Below are positions 1-11,587 of a stretch of DNA of 64,000 nt, piece after piece. Position numbers and translations under genes: made by a program. The notes beneath the pieces are model-generated. The model made no database searches. It was not told where the DNA came from and was given only the letters and a program-made list of their open reading frames with translations. The number at the start of each line of letters is the position of its first letter. Within the stretch, counting starts at the first letter, position 1. This stretch comes from Trichomonas vaginalis G3. Taxonomy: Eukaryota > Parabasalia > Trichomonadida > Trichomonadidae. The stretch is from assembly GCF_026262505.1 (NCBI RefSeq), contig NC_067208.1:13897962-13961961 (forward strand), given 5' to 3'.

Positions 1-502
1 GTTTGATTATAATATTGTTTTGGAAATTTTGTTATTCGATTTTAATTTTCTTCATTAAAAGCTGAAAAGACAAAGAAAATAAATCACAGCATCAACTCAA
101 TAAATTTTACAAGCTTCATTTATTGGAATATTTTATTTAATCTTCATTATATTTAATCTAAAATAATCAAATTCAAAGAGTAATGTTATGAAAACATGAT
201 ACCATATTAACTTAGAATATGTTTTACAAAGATTTACTTCCCAACAAGACTATAAACCATTAGAAGAACATAAGAATTAAAAACATTTTCATTGTTAAGG
301 ATCCTGTTTGGATAAGAATCTTCTCCAACTCTAAAATTCAGTTTGGAGATACTTTACGAATTGTATTTTTCTAAATATCAGTCATGTTCCGAAATGTGAT
401 TCAATTTGTGTTCAATCTTAATATATATATAGAGTATATAACATTTAATTAAGCATTGGCAAATTATAATTTTACTTTTAAGTGCTAAAAATAAACAGGA
501 AT
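1..502. other. AT-rich intergenic, no gene seen
   Basis: AT-rich sequence with no convincing reading frame. It lies downstream of the lipase gene, so it holds at most its 3' flank. A short alternating AT tract lies near 420-435. Confidence 0.5.
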
Positions 503-1654
503 CTATTTTTTATCATTTTCGAGCATTTGAAGTAACTCAGCCACGCTGTCATGATAAATTATCATTGCGTGATCTTCTTCATTCACTCCTTTTCTAAATA
601 CACCGAAATATTCGATATTATCATCAATTTTTTCTGCCGAAATTCTCTTGAACGTAGAACCTGTCAAAAGGAATCTATACATTCTTCCTGGAGGATACAA
701 AGCTGTTGTTCTCATTGAGATCTTCTTCAAATCCTCAATAATTTTATCCATTGACGGAGAAGGTTGTTCGAAAGGATTCGAAAACATGTCTAAATCTTCT
801 GGAAGAGGAAGTGGATCTGAAATATCACGCGTAATACAGTCTTCTACGAATTTACGAATAATTTCTGGGAGTTCTGTCTCTGGAACTTGGGCTGTGTTAT
901 GAAGAGATAAAAATGGAACTGGATCGTCACTGACAACAAACGATGTAATGTAGTTATATGAATCAGGAATGACTTCACTACTAACACATGGTACTGGTGA
1001 AAAGCATACAGCCTTGATATTTAGATCTGGATAATGTTTTTTCATAAGGATGGCAAGAACAGAGGCAACTGCTGCACCAAGTGAGTGCCCGGTAATAACA
1101 ATTTGCCTACCATTATTCTCTTTAGATAGATTTACAAGATGTTCAGAACTTCGTACAAATATTCCGTTGGCTGCTGAAAAAACGCCATTATGCATGAGAA
1201 TTCCATCTACATTTATAGCACTAGCCTTAACATCTGTGAAGAAATCACCAAATGTATATGATCCACGTACTGCAAGGATGATTTTATTTCGTTCTTCGCT
1301 ATTAACAATAAAATATGGTGTCTTATCAATATTCGAGTTTGGATCTTCAAATATTATATGATTAATTTCTTTTGGTATGGTTCTTTTTGCGGGTTCATTA
1401 TAAACTTCTTTTGAAAGAATCGCGTAATCAAGAAATTCTTTGAGTTGATCTTCAGTGAACTCTGCTTTTTCGCATTGTGGGCGTGGGTGTAAAGAATCTA
1501 GTATTAAATGAAAGAAAATTTTAAAAGTTAATTTTGCTGGATTTGTCAGCAGATATGCAGTAATCTGGGCATACTCAACTGCTTTTCTACTACCTATAGT
1601 AGTTTTCCAAAGTTCTTTTGCACCTTCATTGAGCTTCTGCAACTTTGATGTCAT
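503..1654 (-). CDS. class 3 (DAG-lipase-like) lipase
   Basis: A 383-aa alpha/beta-hydrolase of the lipase class 3 family. The nucleophile elbow GHSLG is at residues 189-193 (Ser191), preceded by the usual oxyanion-side segment VRGSYTFGDFFTD (129-141). A candidate catalytic Asp lies in VVSDDPVPFLS (about 243-244) and a candidate His in EEDHAMIIYHD (about 362). The SDDPVP and DHAMIIY patterns resemble sn-1 diacylglycerol lipases, so the substrate is probably a di- or triacylglycerol (inference). Residues 30-55 are hydrophobic and may be membrane-associated; no clear signal peptide is seen. The start is supported by an Inr-like TCATTT directly upstream. It is read away from RPL24, which suggests a divergent arrangement. 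Family is confident, substrate is not. Confidence 0.85.
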   Translation of the reverse strand: MTSKLQKLNEGAKELWKTTIGSRKAVEYAQITAYLLTNPAKLTFKIFFHLILDSLHPRPQCEKAEFTEDQLKEFLDYAILSKEVYNEPAKRTIPKEINHIIFEDPNSNIDKTPYFIVNSEERNKIILAVRGSYTFGDFFTDVKASAINVDGILMHNGVFSAANGIFVRSSEHLVNLSKENNGRQIVITGHSLGAAVASVLAILMKKHYPDLNIKAVCFSPVPCVSSEVIPDSYNYITSFVVSDDPVPFLSLHNTAQVPETELPEIIRKFVEDCITRDISDPLPLPEDLDMFSNPFEQPSPSMDKIIEDLKKISMRTTALYPPGRMYRFLLTGSTFKRISAEKIDDNIEYFGVFRKGVNEEDHAMIIYHDSVAELLQMLENDKK

Positions 1655-1660
1655 AAATGA
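1655..1660 (-). promoter_or_regulatory. Inr-like element of the lipase gene
   Basis: On the minus strand TCATTT abuts the ATG. Trichomonad initiators read TCA(+1)Y(T/A); initiation here would give a leader of only a few bases, typical of the group. Confidence 0.5.
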
Positions 1661-1699
1661 ATCAATAAATTCATCGAGAAAAATTCGAAATCTTAATAA

Positions 1700-2112
1700 A
1701 ACCTCATGACATATATTTGTTTTAAAGAAAGCAATAAAATAATTTTAAGGTTATTTGATCAAATAAGAGCTATCGTTCATTCAATAAATGATCAGATGGA
1801 ATCAAAAGCGTGTTGTTATGGCCAAGAAATATCATGTGCTAAATCAAATGATCTTAAATCCAAGAGGGTTCTATGGATTTTGTATTGAATGATTAAAACT
1901 TCATTTTCATTCCACCAGAATACAACAAATAGATTGAACAGATCTTAGATTGTAATGTGTTCATCTGGTAAGGCGACTATTTCCACTATTGAAAGGAAGT
2001 TATATTTATTTTTCTAATAAATGAATTAAATTATGTTTATTCATTATGTAAATACCATAACTAAACGATTCTTATAAAAAAATAAAAGCAGAGGAAAGTC
2101 CAAACAGACCTC
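1700..2112. other. intergenic between lipase and RPL24
   Basis: AT-rich spacer between divergent genes. A 60-codon plus-strand frame (1706-1888) has no recognisable features and is not called. Upstream control sequences of RPL24 probably lie here. Confidence 0.4.
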
Positions 2113-2129
2113 TCAATTGTATGGCCTTT
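2113..2129 (+). promoter_or_regulatory. Inr-like TCAATT and GGCCTTT upstream of RPL24
   Basis: TCAATT (2113-2118) fits the trichomonad initiator. GGCCTTT (2123-2129) follows and ends 7 bases before the ATG. The same GGCCTTT lies just upstream of the P2 gene at 29280-29286, so it may be a ribosomal-protein-gene motif (inference from two genes). Confidence 0.4.
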
Positions 2130-2136
2130 TCGATCG

Positions 2137-2478
2137 ATGAGCACAAAGACCGAGATCTGCGGCTTCTCCGGACACATCTTCCACGCTGGCCACGGCCGCG
2201 TTCACATCCGTGAAGACAAGCACCTTATGGCCTTCGAATCCCGCAAGGCTTTCCGCATGTGGGAACGCAAGCGCAACCCACGTAAGATCGCCTGGACAGA
2301 GCACTACCGCCACGATCACAAGAAGTCAGTCGCTGATACAGCTGCTACAGAGAAGCGCGCCCAACGCAAGAAGGCCACACGCACATACGCTGGTGTTGCT
2401 ATGGAAGGCAACCAGCACCAGATGGTCCAAATTGTCAAGAAGCGTGTTGCTCGTAAGCCAGTTGCCAAGAAGAACTAA
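2137..2478 (+). CDS. RPL24: 60S ribosomal protein L24
   Basis: A 113-aa L24e protein. It begins with the family's treble-clef-like N-terminus (ICGFSGHIFHAGHG, matching C-x-FSG-x-I-x-PGHG) and continues with the RNPRKIAWTxxYRxxHKK segment characteristic of eukaryotic L24. It belongs to the large ribosomal subunit. It is shorter at the C-terminus than animal L24 (about 157 aa), as in other protists. Codon use is markedly more GC-rich than in neighbours, fitting high expression. The stop is followed by A, giving TAAA, the trichomonad combined stop/polyadenylation signal. An ATG at 2121 is out of frame and not used. Confidence 0.95.
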   Translation: MSTKTEICGFSGHIFHAGHGRVHIREDKHLMAFESRKAFRMWERKRNPRKIAWTEHYRHDHKKSVADTAATEKRAQRKKATRTYAGVAMEGNQHQMVQIVKKRVARKPVAKKN

Positions 2479-3046
2479 ATCTTCTTTTTGAATATTTTTA
2501 TTAATCATCAAATATCTTTTTTTTTAATACCAAATCAATCCTCGAGCCAATGATTTACATTCACATCGGATGTTTTCCTTGAGAATTTACATTCTGAAAC
2601 AAAAATTTGTGTTGATTAATATGACTTCGCTATTAGGCAGAAAGCATTAATATTTGTATCGGTTGAGATTGGATACTCTCAGCCATAATGTGATTTTTAT
2701 TAGGATCCAATTTCAATTGCAAAAAAAAATCAAATTCTTGATAGTTTGATATATAATATTTGTTTTTATAAGGGTTTCGTTTTGCGAAAAAACGTACAAT
2801 ACGCAATTTCGCTAAAAAAACATTTAGCTAGCAATTTCGACCTTTGACTCCACTCAAGACGTCACTTTTTTAATTTTGCGGTATCATATTTTTGGAAAAT
2901 CTTTATGAATATTATATAAAAAGTCTCTTTAATATCTATATTTCATATTTTTATCGATTTTTAAAGTTTTTGCGAAAAGTATTCAATTATTTTTGCTATT
3001 TGGTCGGGTAAATGTCAGATTTGCGACATTTTCTGATATGATATTC

Positions 3047-4310
3047 AAAAAAAAAAAAAAAAAAAAAAAAAAAAGGTAGTGGGGCTTCCAGGCACTTCGT
3101 GCCTTCTAGCCCTGAGGATGAATGAGTATAAATGAAGTTTTTATTCGGAGGGCTTCCAGGCGCGTTACGCCCTGAAGATGTTTAGTATAAATGAAGTTTT
3201 TACGAAGAAGAACTTTACAAAACATAGACAAGAAAGTTCATGAGGAACTCTCAACAAAGTCTTTACGAAGAAGAACTTTACAAAGTCTTTACGATGAACT
3301 CTCAACAAAGTCTTTACAAAGTCTTTACAAAACATAGACAAGAAAGTTCATGAGAAAGTCTTTACAAAGTCTTTACGAAGAAGTCTTTACAAAACATAGA
3401 CAAGAAAGTTCTTGACAAAGTCTTTACAAAGTCTTTACGAAGAAGTCTTTACAAAGTCTTTACGAAGAAGAACTTTACAAAGTCTTTACGATGAACTCTC
3501 AACAAAGTCTTTACAAAGTCTTTACAAAACATAGACAAGAAAGTTCATGAGAAAGTCTTTACAAAGTCTTTACGAAGAAGTCTTTACAAAACATAGACAA
3601 GAAAGTTCTTGACAAAGTCTTTACAAAGTCTTTACAAAACATAGACAAGAAAGTCTTTACGAAGAAGTCTTTACAAAACATAGACAAGAAAGTTCTTGAC
3701 AAAGTTCATGAGAAAGTCTTTACGAAGAAGTCTTTACAAAACATAGACAAGAAAGTTCTTGACAAAGTCTTTACGATGAAGAACATTACAAAACTTCATC
3801 GTCAATGAGTGTAAATCAGGCAAAAATATATTTTAGGGTAGAAGGTTAGATATAACCTGTTTTCTAACCTCATTTCTACCCTCTTGAATTTTCATGAACT
3901 TTCTCAACAAAGTCTTTACGATGAAGAACTTTACAAAACATAGACAAGAAAGTTCATGAGAAATTAGACGAAGAAGTCTTTACAAAGTCTTTACGATGAA
4001 GAACTTTACAAAACATAGACAAGAAAGTTCATGAGAAATTAGATGAAGAAGTCTTAACAAAACATTTACGAAGAAATTCATGAAAATTCATGAAAATTCA
4101 AGAGGGTAGAAATGAGGTTAGAAAACAGGTTATATCTAACCTTCTACCCTAAAATATATTTTTGGGTCATTTACAAAGTCTTTACGATGAAGAACTTTAC
4201 AAAACATTGACAAGAAAGTTCATGAGAAAGTCTTTACAAAGTCTTTATGAAGAAGTCTTGACAAAGTCTTTACGAAGAAGTCTCAACAAAGTCTTTACGA
4301 AGAAGTCACA
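3047..4310. repeat. left terminal inverted repeat of Maverick 1
   Basis: It starts with 28 A, then GGTAGTGGGGCTTCCAGG with two GC-rich hairpins (3090-3104 and about 3150-3172). A minisatellite of short units such as GTCTTTACAAA, ACGAAGAAGTC and ACATAGACAAGAAAG follows. Two copies of the structured AAAATATATTTT module are embedded (3821-3897; 4091-4165, inverted). The right TIR mirrors this order and spacing. The inner limit is approximate because of the repeats. Confidence 0.85.
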
Positions 4311-4350
4311 ATAAAACATCTGTCAAAAACCGTTTTTTACTTCACTTAAA

Positions 4351-5789
4351 ATGCCACGTAAGCTACGTAAGAATATACGTAAGAGGAAGAGAGCATTGAA
4401 ACATCCAATAGTAAGACTGACACCACAACAACAGTTGCAACAACAAATGCTGAATGACCCCACTATGTTGCAACAAATGTCAAGCAACCCTATGCTTTTA
4501 AACCGAGTTGTTGGTGCACAGAGTGGAGGTTTAAGAGCGGCACTTTTAGCGAAAATGGCAGGCTATGGTGGAGCTGCAGACGGAACAGCCTATAACCCTC
4601 AAAGTCAAATGAATTTGAGTTCACTCAAAAATCAAATAACAGATGTCAAAAAGTCAAACATAGACATACAGAAGCAAATAAGTGAAAACGAAAAGAAACT
4701 AGAATATGACAGACACACAAAGAAACTCAATGAGTTAAACGTAGAGAAAAAGAAGAAAGAAGAACAACTGAAAGAACTAAGTACAGAGGAATATGCGAAA
4801 AAAGTGTCAGAAAAAGCAGCAGAAGTAGCAAAAATGGAACAAGATGTTATAAATTTGAAAAACCATACTACTCAATATAAAATACTGAAAGATGAAGAGA
4901 TAAAACAAAAAGCCCTGAAGACATATATGGATAGCGATGAGTATAAAAAAGAAGTTGAAGCAAATGTAAAGGCAGAAAAACTTTTACAGTTGCAAAACCA
5001 AACCGTACAGTATGAAAACTTAGCACAGAAAGTAAAAATAACGACGCAGCCATGCAAAAGGCAATGAAAAGCGCAGAATATATAAAAGCTAATAATGACT
5101 GGTTAGATGCCCAAGCCAACGCTAAAGCAGCCCAACTTATAGGGTCAATAAGGACAAAAATACAAGCGGATGAAGACAGTTCAAATGAAGCTTTAATGAA
5201 TGCTGACTTTAAGAACGCCTTCGAAGCTCTTCATAGTAAGGTGAAACTAGTGAACGACTTCTCATCTGGAAAGAAACTGAAGTCTGAAGGTTTCGACAAC
5301 GAGTTAAGAGAAGTAGCACAAAATATGACGAAAATAACAGATGCAGCAACGAGACAGGCAGTTCAAAGTGCCTATGACGCCGTTAGAGCAACTGTTGTGA
5401 AAAGTCAAGAAAAAGAGTTACAACAGACCAAAACAGACCTAGTAAATGCTTTCTTAAAAACGAAAAGTCAGGTAGGACATTATGCTGCAGATGGAACATA
5501 TGTGCCAGCTGGTGGAACTTATATACCACCAAACCCTCCAAGAGAAGCACCTGCACCAGGACTACCTAGAACATTTACATCGTCACATGGACACAGACAC
5601 AGGCATGCACCAAAACCAACACAACAACCAACAGTTCAAAACCCTGCACAACACAACAACAACAACCAACACAACAACCAACAGTTCAAAATCCAGCACA
5701 ACCAACAGTTCAAAACCCTGCACAACAACAACCACAAACAGAGCAAGGACATAAAAGAAGTAGAGAACAAGGAAACCAAGAATTCTTAA
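4351..5789 (+). pseudogene. Maverick 1 basic/coiled-coil protein region
   Basis: The N-terminus is very basic (RKLRKNIRKRKRALKH), followed by a Gln/Met-rich stretch and a long charged, heptad-like helical region, then a Pro/Gln/His-rich tail. It opens the plus-strand gene block next to the left TIR. The composition would suit a DNA-binding core or scaffold protein, but I recognise no family. Broken. Confidence 0.5.
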
Positions 5790-5791
5790 AA

Positions 5792-7451
5792 ATGCTTAAA
5801 GAAGAGTGTGGTTTCCCAGATAGTATTGACTTTAGTGACAGATATAAAGAAGCTATTGGAAAGTTCAAGGATGGAAATACTGACCCGAACCTATTTAGCT
5901 TTATGGCTCAGCACCAAAACGGATATAATCTCAAACCTGGAAAATACAAGCTCGCTAAGGGATATGATTTAATAGCATATCATCCAAATGACATGGATGA
6001 ATTTACTCCGAGATATTTGATGTCAGAGCTAAATGACAATTCAACTTTCGTCATGAAACGCGTAAAAAATAGAGACGGAACGAAAGAACAAAAGCTTATG
6101 AATGCGGATGACGTAGATAGGGAAATTGTTGAAAACGGTCTCGGAATATATGAAATGCCAGCAGATGAGGTACAAGAAACTCCACAGGAAGAACTAGTTC
6201 AGATACAACCAGACATGGAAGAAATAGTTCAGCAACAACAGCTAGAAGAGCCTGAAGGAAACGAACAAGTCACTCCTTTGGAAACTAACTTCACAGAACT
6301 AGATGAAGATTTGGAACAGCCGAAAAATCTTGACCCTCAACAAGAGTATGCGGAGAATATGGAATATTTCCAAGAGTCTAAAAAAAATTCGGCTGACATA
6401 GTAGAAGAATATCGAAAAATGTTTGCCGACATACAAAAGACTCCAACACCAGATGAAAATATTCAGCATAGAATGGAAGCACTGAAAGAAAATGTACACA
6501 AATACAACAACCCTTTTTACTTACGAGCATTTAACGTTCAATCTTCGGATGAACTCGGTGAAAATAAAAGGTTAAATTTCAAGAAAACATATAGAAATGA
6601 AACATTGTTTAAAGTTCATTCAGAACCTAACCAAGATGGAAACAAACCTACTTTTGTTTCTGCAGACGATGGAACTACAATGAGATGGGGTCATAAAGCT
6701 AACCGGATAGGTGGTTCATAAACTTACAACCAATTCCAAGAAGTTGTAGACGCAATGGAAGTCAATGGTGAACCAGATATAGCTGGTATTTTCAGCGCGG
6801 CTTTAATGCCATTGAAAGATATGAAACATGCAGATATTTTGGACCAGTATGAAATGAACATGGCTGATGGAAATATAACACCTGACGTTCTAGAACATTT
6901 ATCTCAAAGAACTACACAGAACCATAGAGATGGTATATTTGGTGAAGAGTTTAGAAAGAAAGTTAGGGAGGCGAAGGAAGAGAACCTATTGTACATGACC
7001 TTGCAAACGAAAGTTTGCAAAATGTCATAAAAACTTACTTTGCAGACAATGAACCGAGAAGGGATGAATATTTAAGAAAACTCAAATGGACAGTACCAAA
7101 TGAAATGTTAGTATTGAAAAACATGTTCCTTGACAAAATAAAACCAACTACAGAAATAAACGACGCAAGACTGAAAGATTGGGTAAAAGCTTTCCCATTC
7201 ACAAAGATATTGTTGGTAACATGGAAAGAAAACCAGAATGGCTACAAAAACATATATTTGGAAACGAGCATATTCCATATGGACAGGCACTGTTTGAAGA
7301 GCTTGAACCAGAAACTCAGGAAAGAGTCATGCAAACAATACGCGAAGACTCAAATACAGACTATGACAAACTCTTTCTAGGATATAGGTTACCTGAGATG
7401 GGCGACCAGAGCCAAAGGCAAAAAGGACATGGGAAATTTGCAACATACTAG
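5792..7451 (+). pseudogene. Maverick 1 unrecognised acidic protein region
   Basis: Plus-strand coding blocks with acidic, Glu/Gln-rich sequence (about 6160-6330) and helical segments. No known domain is recognised. It sits between the basic/coiled-coil region and the capsid-like region, so a virion role is possible (inference from position only). No counterpart is evident in Maverick 2. Broken. Confidence 0.35.
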
Positions 7452-7604
7452 ATGAACATAATGCAAAGATGCAACAACTTCAAGCAGAGGGCAATGAAGG
7501 AAAAAGAAGAGTTAAAAACTCAGTCAGGAAGAAAGTAAAGCTTGGTCCAGTGGGTTCTATTATGACATATAAATCCAACTATTCTATATTTTTACTCATA
7601 TGAA

Positions 7605-9125
7605 ATGTACGCCGCTCAGAATATAACGCCAACAGTTTTGGATGCTATGAATGGAAATGTTTCCGAATGGTATAACGAATGCGACAATGCCATTAGAAGG
7701 TCAGAAATAGTTCCTGGAACTTACGAATATACAACTGCTGTTTCTTATGGAAACGTAGGTGAGTTTGGAGAAGGTTCTTCAACAACAGTAGATATTGCTT
7801 GCGACAGGTTTCATATAATTTCTATTGACAACTCTTTCTTATACGTGGAACAAGACATTGAAATAAAACTTCTGCCAAGTTGTCTGACAAGAAAGGTTGC
7901 AATGGAATTTTCTATGTCGGATACCAATATGCTCCAGAAGTTTTCATGGGATATAAGATATATCTAACTCTGACTTAGTTCAAACAGTAACATGGGCAAA
8001 CTATGAATGGTTCGCTTTGAGAAACTCAGTACAACCACAAGCTAGAGAACAAACAGACCAGTAATGCAACTATTGAGAAAATAAGAAGACTTGACCCTAA
8101 CGTTCCAGGAGTTTATGTTAACCTTTCTGGTTCAGATGGAAATGCAGTAACCAAAGTAAACTGAAACTTAGAGTTCCTTTGTCATCTTTCCTCATCTTCA
8201 GGTTTTTTAAGAATACTTGCCAAACTGGGCAGGAAAAATTTCTATCGAACTTACTCCAAGCAAAAATAACTTAGTCATTGCACCAACACAAGACCCATTC
8301 ACTCTTACAGACGTAAAGGGAGCAAATCAAACGTCATTCGCCGAATTTTGCAAAGACAAAGTTACTTAGACTTTGGTTTCTCAAACTTCAACACTGAAGT
8401 AAACTATTATTTCAATGCTGCTGGAACTGCTTGGGACCCAGTTAAGTTCACATGCGAAAAGTTTGAAATGCAAGAGAATAGAAAGCAGACTTGCAGTCTA
8501 TATGTTGGACCCAGATATTTTCAAATGCTTTAGCTGCCAAATATATTGGCAGTTCCACTTATGTTCCCTATACACCAAATACTGTCAAAGACTTTGCAGG
8601 TGAAGTGGAAACCAAAGTGCTGACCCAGGTGCAAGAACAGATATTGCTTTAACACTGCAATGAAACATGCAGATACTATGTTTGTACTGTTCAGACGAAC
8701 TATAATGACTATTCTTGTTTCTACAACCCTGGTATTAAATAATCATATAAACATAGATGGCAAATATTATCCAAGAGAAGATATTCTACAGTTGAGGATA
8801 TGAGGTCATACAACTTGACATTAGATGCTATGAACTTTAACAACAACTTCACAACAACCATTAACCTGAAATGCAAAGTTCTATTGCATATGTGAAAGTA
8901 TGGACTCATACAGGAGGTCAAAAAACTCAATATACAAATGGAGACCGTTCAAACTTTTGGCTTGGCATTTCCATTTGCTGACTCAGAAAGACTTTATGGG
9001 TGGTATTTCAACTGTTGGTACAGTTCAAATACAATATACTGGTGACAGAGACGGTCCAAATGAATTGAAAGCAAAGAAGTTTACAAAAACCAATAGCACT
9101 TTTCACGGAAGATGCTCTTTTGAAA
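7605..9125 (+). pseudogene. Maverick 1 major-capsid-like region
   Basis: The N-terminal part (AAQNITPTVLDAMNG, then a segment ending DNSFLYVEQDIEIKL) parallels the start of the better preserved capsid-like protein of Maverick 2 (NTFITYKMEGQF at the same relative place). Length, beta-rich composition and position fit a double-jelly-roll capsid protein, which is established for Polintons; the assignment here is inference. Strongly broken. Confidence 0.4.
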
Positions 9126-9348
9126 GATTCGTTCGATGAAACCTGCTGGGGCCCTCAGATTGGCATAACGACAGCTTCCATCGAGCAGATTTTGGCAGCA
9201 GGTCAGTAAGTTGTTCTTGAACTGACTTCTCTCCGTCAAATATTGACAGTACGCCAGTTTTGACATAAAATTGTAAGATAAACTTACCTTTAGAAATATC
9301 TGTAAGTTTTGTTGTTATATTTTTGTCTGCTTCAAGAACTTTCACCAT
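9103..9348 (-). pseudogene. small minus-strand Maverick 1 gene remnant
   Basis: The first residues (VLEADKNITTKLTD) resemble the start of the Maverick 2 protein at 42681-43082 (ILDKGLNVKLTNEN). As there, it is divergent to a small plus-strand gene. Weak support, function unknown. Confidence 0.25.
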
Positions 9349-9539
9349 TTCGGTTATACCAACTTCTTTGCTTTATGAAAATATTTTGGTTCAGCAAAGA
9401 CTGCTATTCTATAACATTTTCCATTGTTTGTATAAAGAACTATTCTGTCAATGTATTTGTATTGTTTGTGTGTGTAAACTTTGTTCTGCTTCAATTCGAA
9501 GAGATACTCAAATACGTCCATCTTTTTATTCTAAGTAAA

Positions 9540-9861
9540 ATGTCATTTCCGAAAAATAGAAGCGTAAGTGTTTCAAAAGGTTTAATGGCGGTGGCAGATG
9601 TGAAGTTAAATTCACCACTCAAAACAAACAGTCAAAGTGTTATTGTCAATGTCAAAGAAAAGATGTTGAAATGGGGAAACCATACGAAGACCAAGATGGT
9701 ATAACAATAGTTCCTGTAAAAGAACAACCAACATACCCTGAAGTTAGCAGAGAGTTAAGTTCTGTTGCAGATATTCGAAACGACTACCAACAACTTAAAG
9801 ACAAACTTAAAAACTCAGGAGAAGATTTGTCAGGCTTTGGGTATAATGTTAAACTTGGTTG
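9540..9861 (+). pseudogene. small protein related to Maverick 2 43108 region
   Basis: The N-terminal segment (VADVKLNSPLKTNSQSVIV) is similar in layout to VNVPIEPTSNVDSRTTNNIV of the Maverick 2 protein starting at 43108. The second half is helical and charged. In both elements it precedes a small CCG-containing protein. Function unknown. Broken. Confidence 0.4.
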
Positions 9862-9887
9862 AGCACAACCCTGTAAAGTGAACTCAT

Positions 9888-10121
9888 ATGTCATCAGCAC
9901 CTCATGAAGTTTTGAAAGAACTATTGAAACTTTTGACAGAGGCAGACGATATAAACATCAAAGAAATAGAACCCGACATTGCTTGCTGTGGTGTTTCATA
10001 TAATGTCATTGACAAGATATACGTTATGAAAGGAGGTGAAACGTTGAACTTAAAATATAGTTTCCCAGACGTCATAAAAATATTTGACGACCACAACATT
10101 TCATTAAAATTTGTTTGCTAA
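9888..10121 (+). CDS. small conserved Maverick protein (CCG motif)
   Basis: A 77-aa protein. The segment EIEPDIACCGVSY matches DPEIECCGQTP in Maverick 2 (near 43555), followed in both by a short beta-like stretch ending LKFVC / LKYVL. The gene order (upstream small protein, this one, then the penton-like gene nearby) is kept between elements. Looks whole. Function unknown; a small structural subunit is a guess. Confidence 0.5.
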   Translation: MSSAPHEVLKELLKLLTEADDINIKEIEPDIACCGVSYNVIDKIYVMKGGETLNLKYSFPDVIKIFDDHNISLKFVC

Positions 10122-10125
10122 GTAA

Positions 10126-10931
10126 ATGGCAGAAGACATAGTGGTTTATACTATTACGACTAAAAACCCTGAGTCATATAATTCTATAAACAACAACTTA
10201 CAAAGTCCTCAAGGACGATATTGTAAACTGACCTTAAACACGATGACGACTAAAGCCTGTTTTGCTCTTTTGACACCAGAAGACTTTGTTGTTGTGAATG
10301 GTAAAAATACTTCTTTGAAGATACTTACTCAGATATACCACCAACAGGTTTTGTTGACTTATTTAATACTTTAAGGACGGATGTAACATGTGCTGCAACT
10401 AGAGCAGGTTTCATTATGTTTGGATGTCCGACTGAGTTTAGTATAAACGATATGAGCTATAATACAAAACTTATATCTGGTTTTTACTACCAACAATTTC
10501 CTATAACAGGAAAAGGTGTCATACAAGGAATGTCTGTTCCATTGACTTTAAGTACACCTATTTTATATATTGTTTCAAACTTAGGTTCAAAGTGCTATTC
10601 GAATATCGACAGAAACTACTATGACCAAAAGATACTCATGCGTATAAACAACACTTTCTCTGCTGGTTTGCCTATTGTTCATTCGAATGCAGAGTTTTCA
10701 GCTTTAGTAAACTCAAACACTTTAGCAAACATAAACTTAACCTTAGTCGACGCAAACTTTGTTCCTGTAAAACTTTTATGTCCTATGTATTTGTCAATGA
10801 CGGCAGAAAGTTTCGAATTGGAAGATGCAACTGGTGAAAGTATTGTATTACAAGAACAACTTCAACAACAAATGCAACAAATGGAACAAATGCAACAAAT
10901 AGCTCAAGAACAACAAATAGCTCAAGAATAA
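10126..10931 (+). pseudogene. penton/minor-capsid-like protein, Maverick 1
   Basis: The C-terminal part contains INLTLVDANFVPVKLLCPMY, like MQFRLVDFQGEPVELKAPV of the Maverick 2 protein at 43943-44569. The pattern L-x-D-x-G-x-P-V-x-L-x-x-P is what I expect in Polinton minor-capsid (penton, single jelly-roll) proteins; that assignment is inference. A Gln/Met-rich tail follows. Broken. Confidence 0.45.
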
Positions 10932-10933
10932 AA

Positions 10934-10950
10934 AAATATTTTTTTTTATT
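10934..10950 (+). promoter_or_regulatory. AATATTTTTTT upstream motif of the HNH gene
   Basis: AAATATTTTTTTTTATT lies about 10 bases before the start codon. The same core precedes many accessory genes of both Mavericks (11562-11580, 52512-52530, 52904-52920, and 14725-14746 on the minus strand). Candidate element-specific promoter. Confidence 0.4.
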
Positions 10951-10959
10951 TTATTTGAA

Positions 10960-11544
10960 ATGTACGCTGAGTTTGTTGGAGAAGACCGTTGGGAAACTTG
11001 TTTGTTAGATGAGAAATATGAAATTCACTGTTGTGAGTCATTTGAAGTCAGAAACAAAAAGACAAAAAGAGTTTTAAGCGGATGGGAGCGAAATGACGGA
11101 TATGCTATGATGAGGATGGGTGGAAAAAACTATTTTAAACATATTGTCATTGCAACTCATTTTATACCGAATCCTAACAATTTACCTCTTGTAGACCATA
11201 TAAACCGTATAAGAAGCGACAATAGACTTGAGAACTTACGTTGGGTTACTCGTTCTGAAAACAATAAGAACATAGGCAAATTTAGAGATATTGTATTCGA
11301 ATTTGTCGACGAACTAGAAGATGAAGCAATTGAAATTACAGACTATGGCAAGCATACGTTTGAGTTTTACTACTACAGCGAAGAACAAGACTCTTTCTAC
11401 TTTTATACCGGCGTAAACTATAGGAAATTACAAGTATATTTTACTAAGACGGGCTATGCTCATGTAAACGCTAGAGATACAGATGGAAAAAACGTTCGAA
11501 TACTTCTTAACAAATTCAAGAAGCTATATGGCATACCATTTTAA
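10960..11544 (+). CDS. HNH endonuclease (NUMOD4-like + HNH)
   Basis: A 194-aa protein that looks whole. Residues about 8-50 resemble a NUMOD4-type segment (YEIHCCESFEVRNKKTKRVL). The HNH core is VDHINRIRSDNRLENLRWVT (about 85-105), with the central H in DHI and N in DNRLENL. Such enzymes are homing-type nucleases. The C-terminal 70 residues (from KHTFEFYYYSEEQDSFYFY to KKLYGIPF) resemble the whole 94-aa protein encoded in the Maverick 2 TIRs (KHTFKHLFFLPEHNMFFQI ... EKVYGFKY). Whether it acts on host or rival elements is unknown. Confidence 0.8.
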   Translation: MYAEFVGEDRWETCLLDEKYEIHCCESFEVRNKKTKRVLSGWERNDGYAMMRMGGKNYFKHIVIATHFIPNPNNLPLVDHINRIRSDNRLENLRWVTRSENNKNIGKFRDIVFEFVDELEDEAIEITDYGKHTFEFYYYSEEQDSFYFYTGVNYRKLQVYFTKTGYAHVNARDTDGKNVRILLNKFKKLYGIPF

Positions 11545-11587
11545 AACGTTTTTTTAAAAAAAAATATTTTTTTATCCGATAGAAAAG

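Noticed and set aside
1706-1888. 60-codon plus-strand frame after the lipase promoter
   Set aside because: No domain, no initiator close to the start, and it overlaps the presumed promoter region of neighbouring genes.
2113-2511. Additional frames over RPL24 on both strands
   Set aside because: Shadows of the GC-rich ribosomal protein gene; only the 2137-2478 frame encodes L24.
3200-4330. Regular short repeats resembling a CRISPR-like array
   Set aside because: Units are variable, overlapping minisatellite motifs without constant repeat plus unique spacer structure, and they mirror the right TIR of the element. Eukaryotic context.
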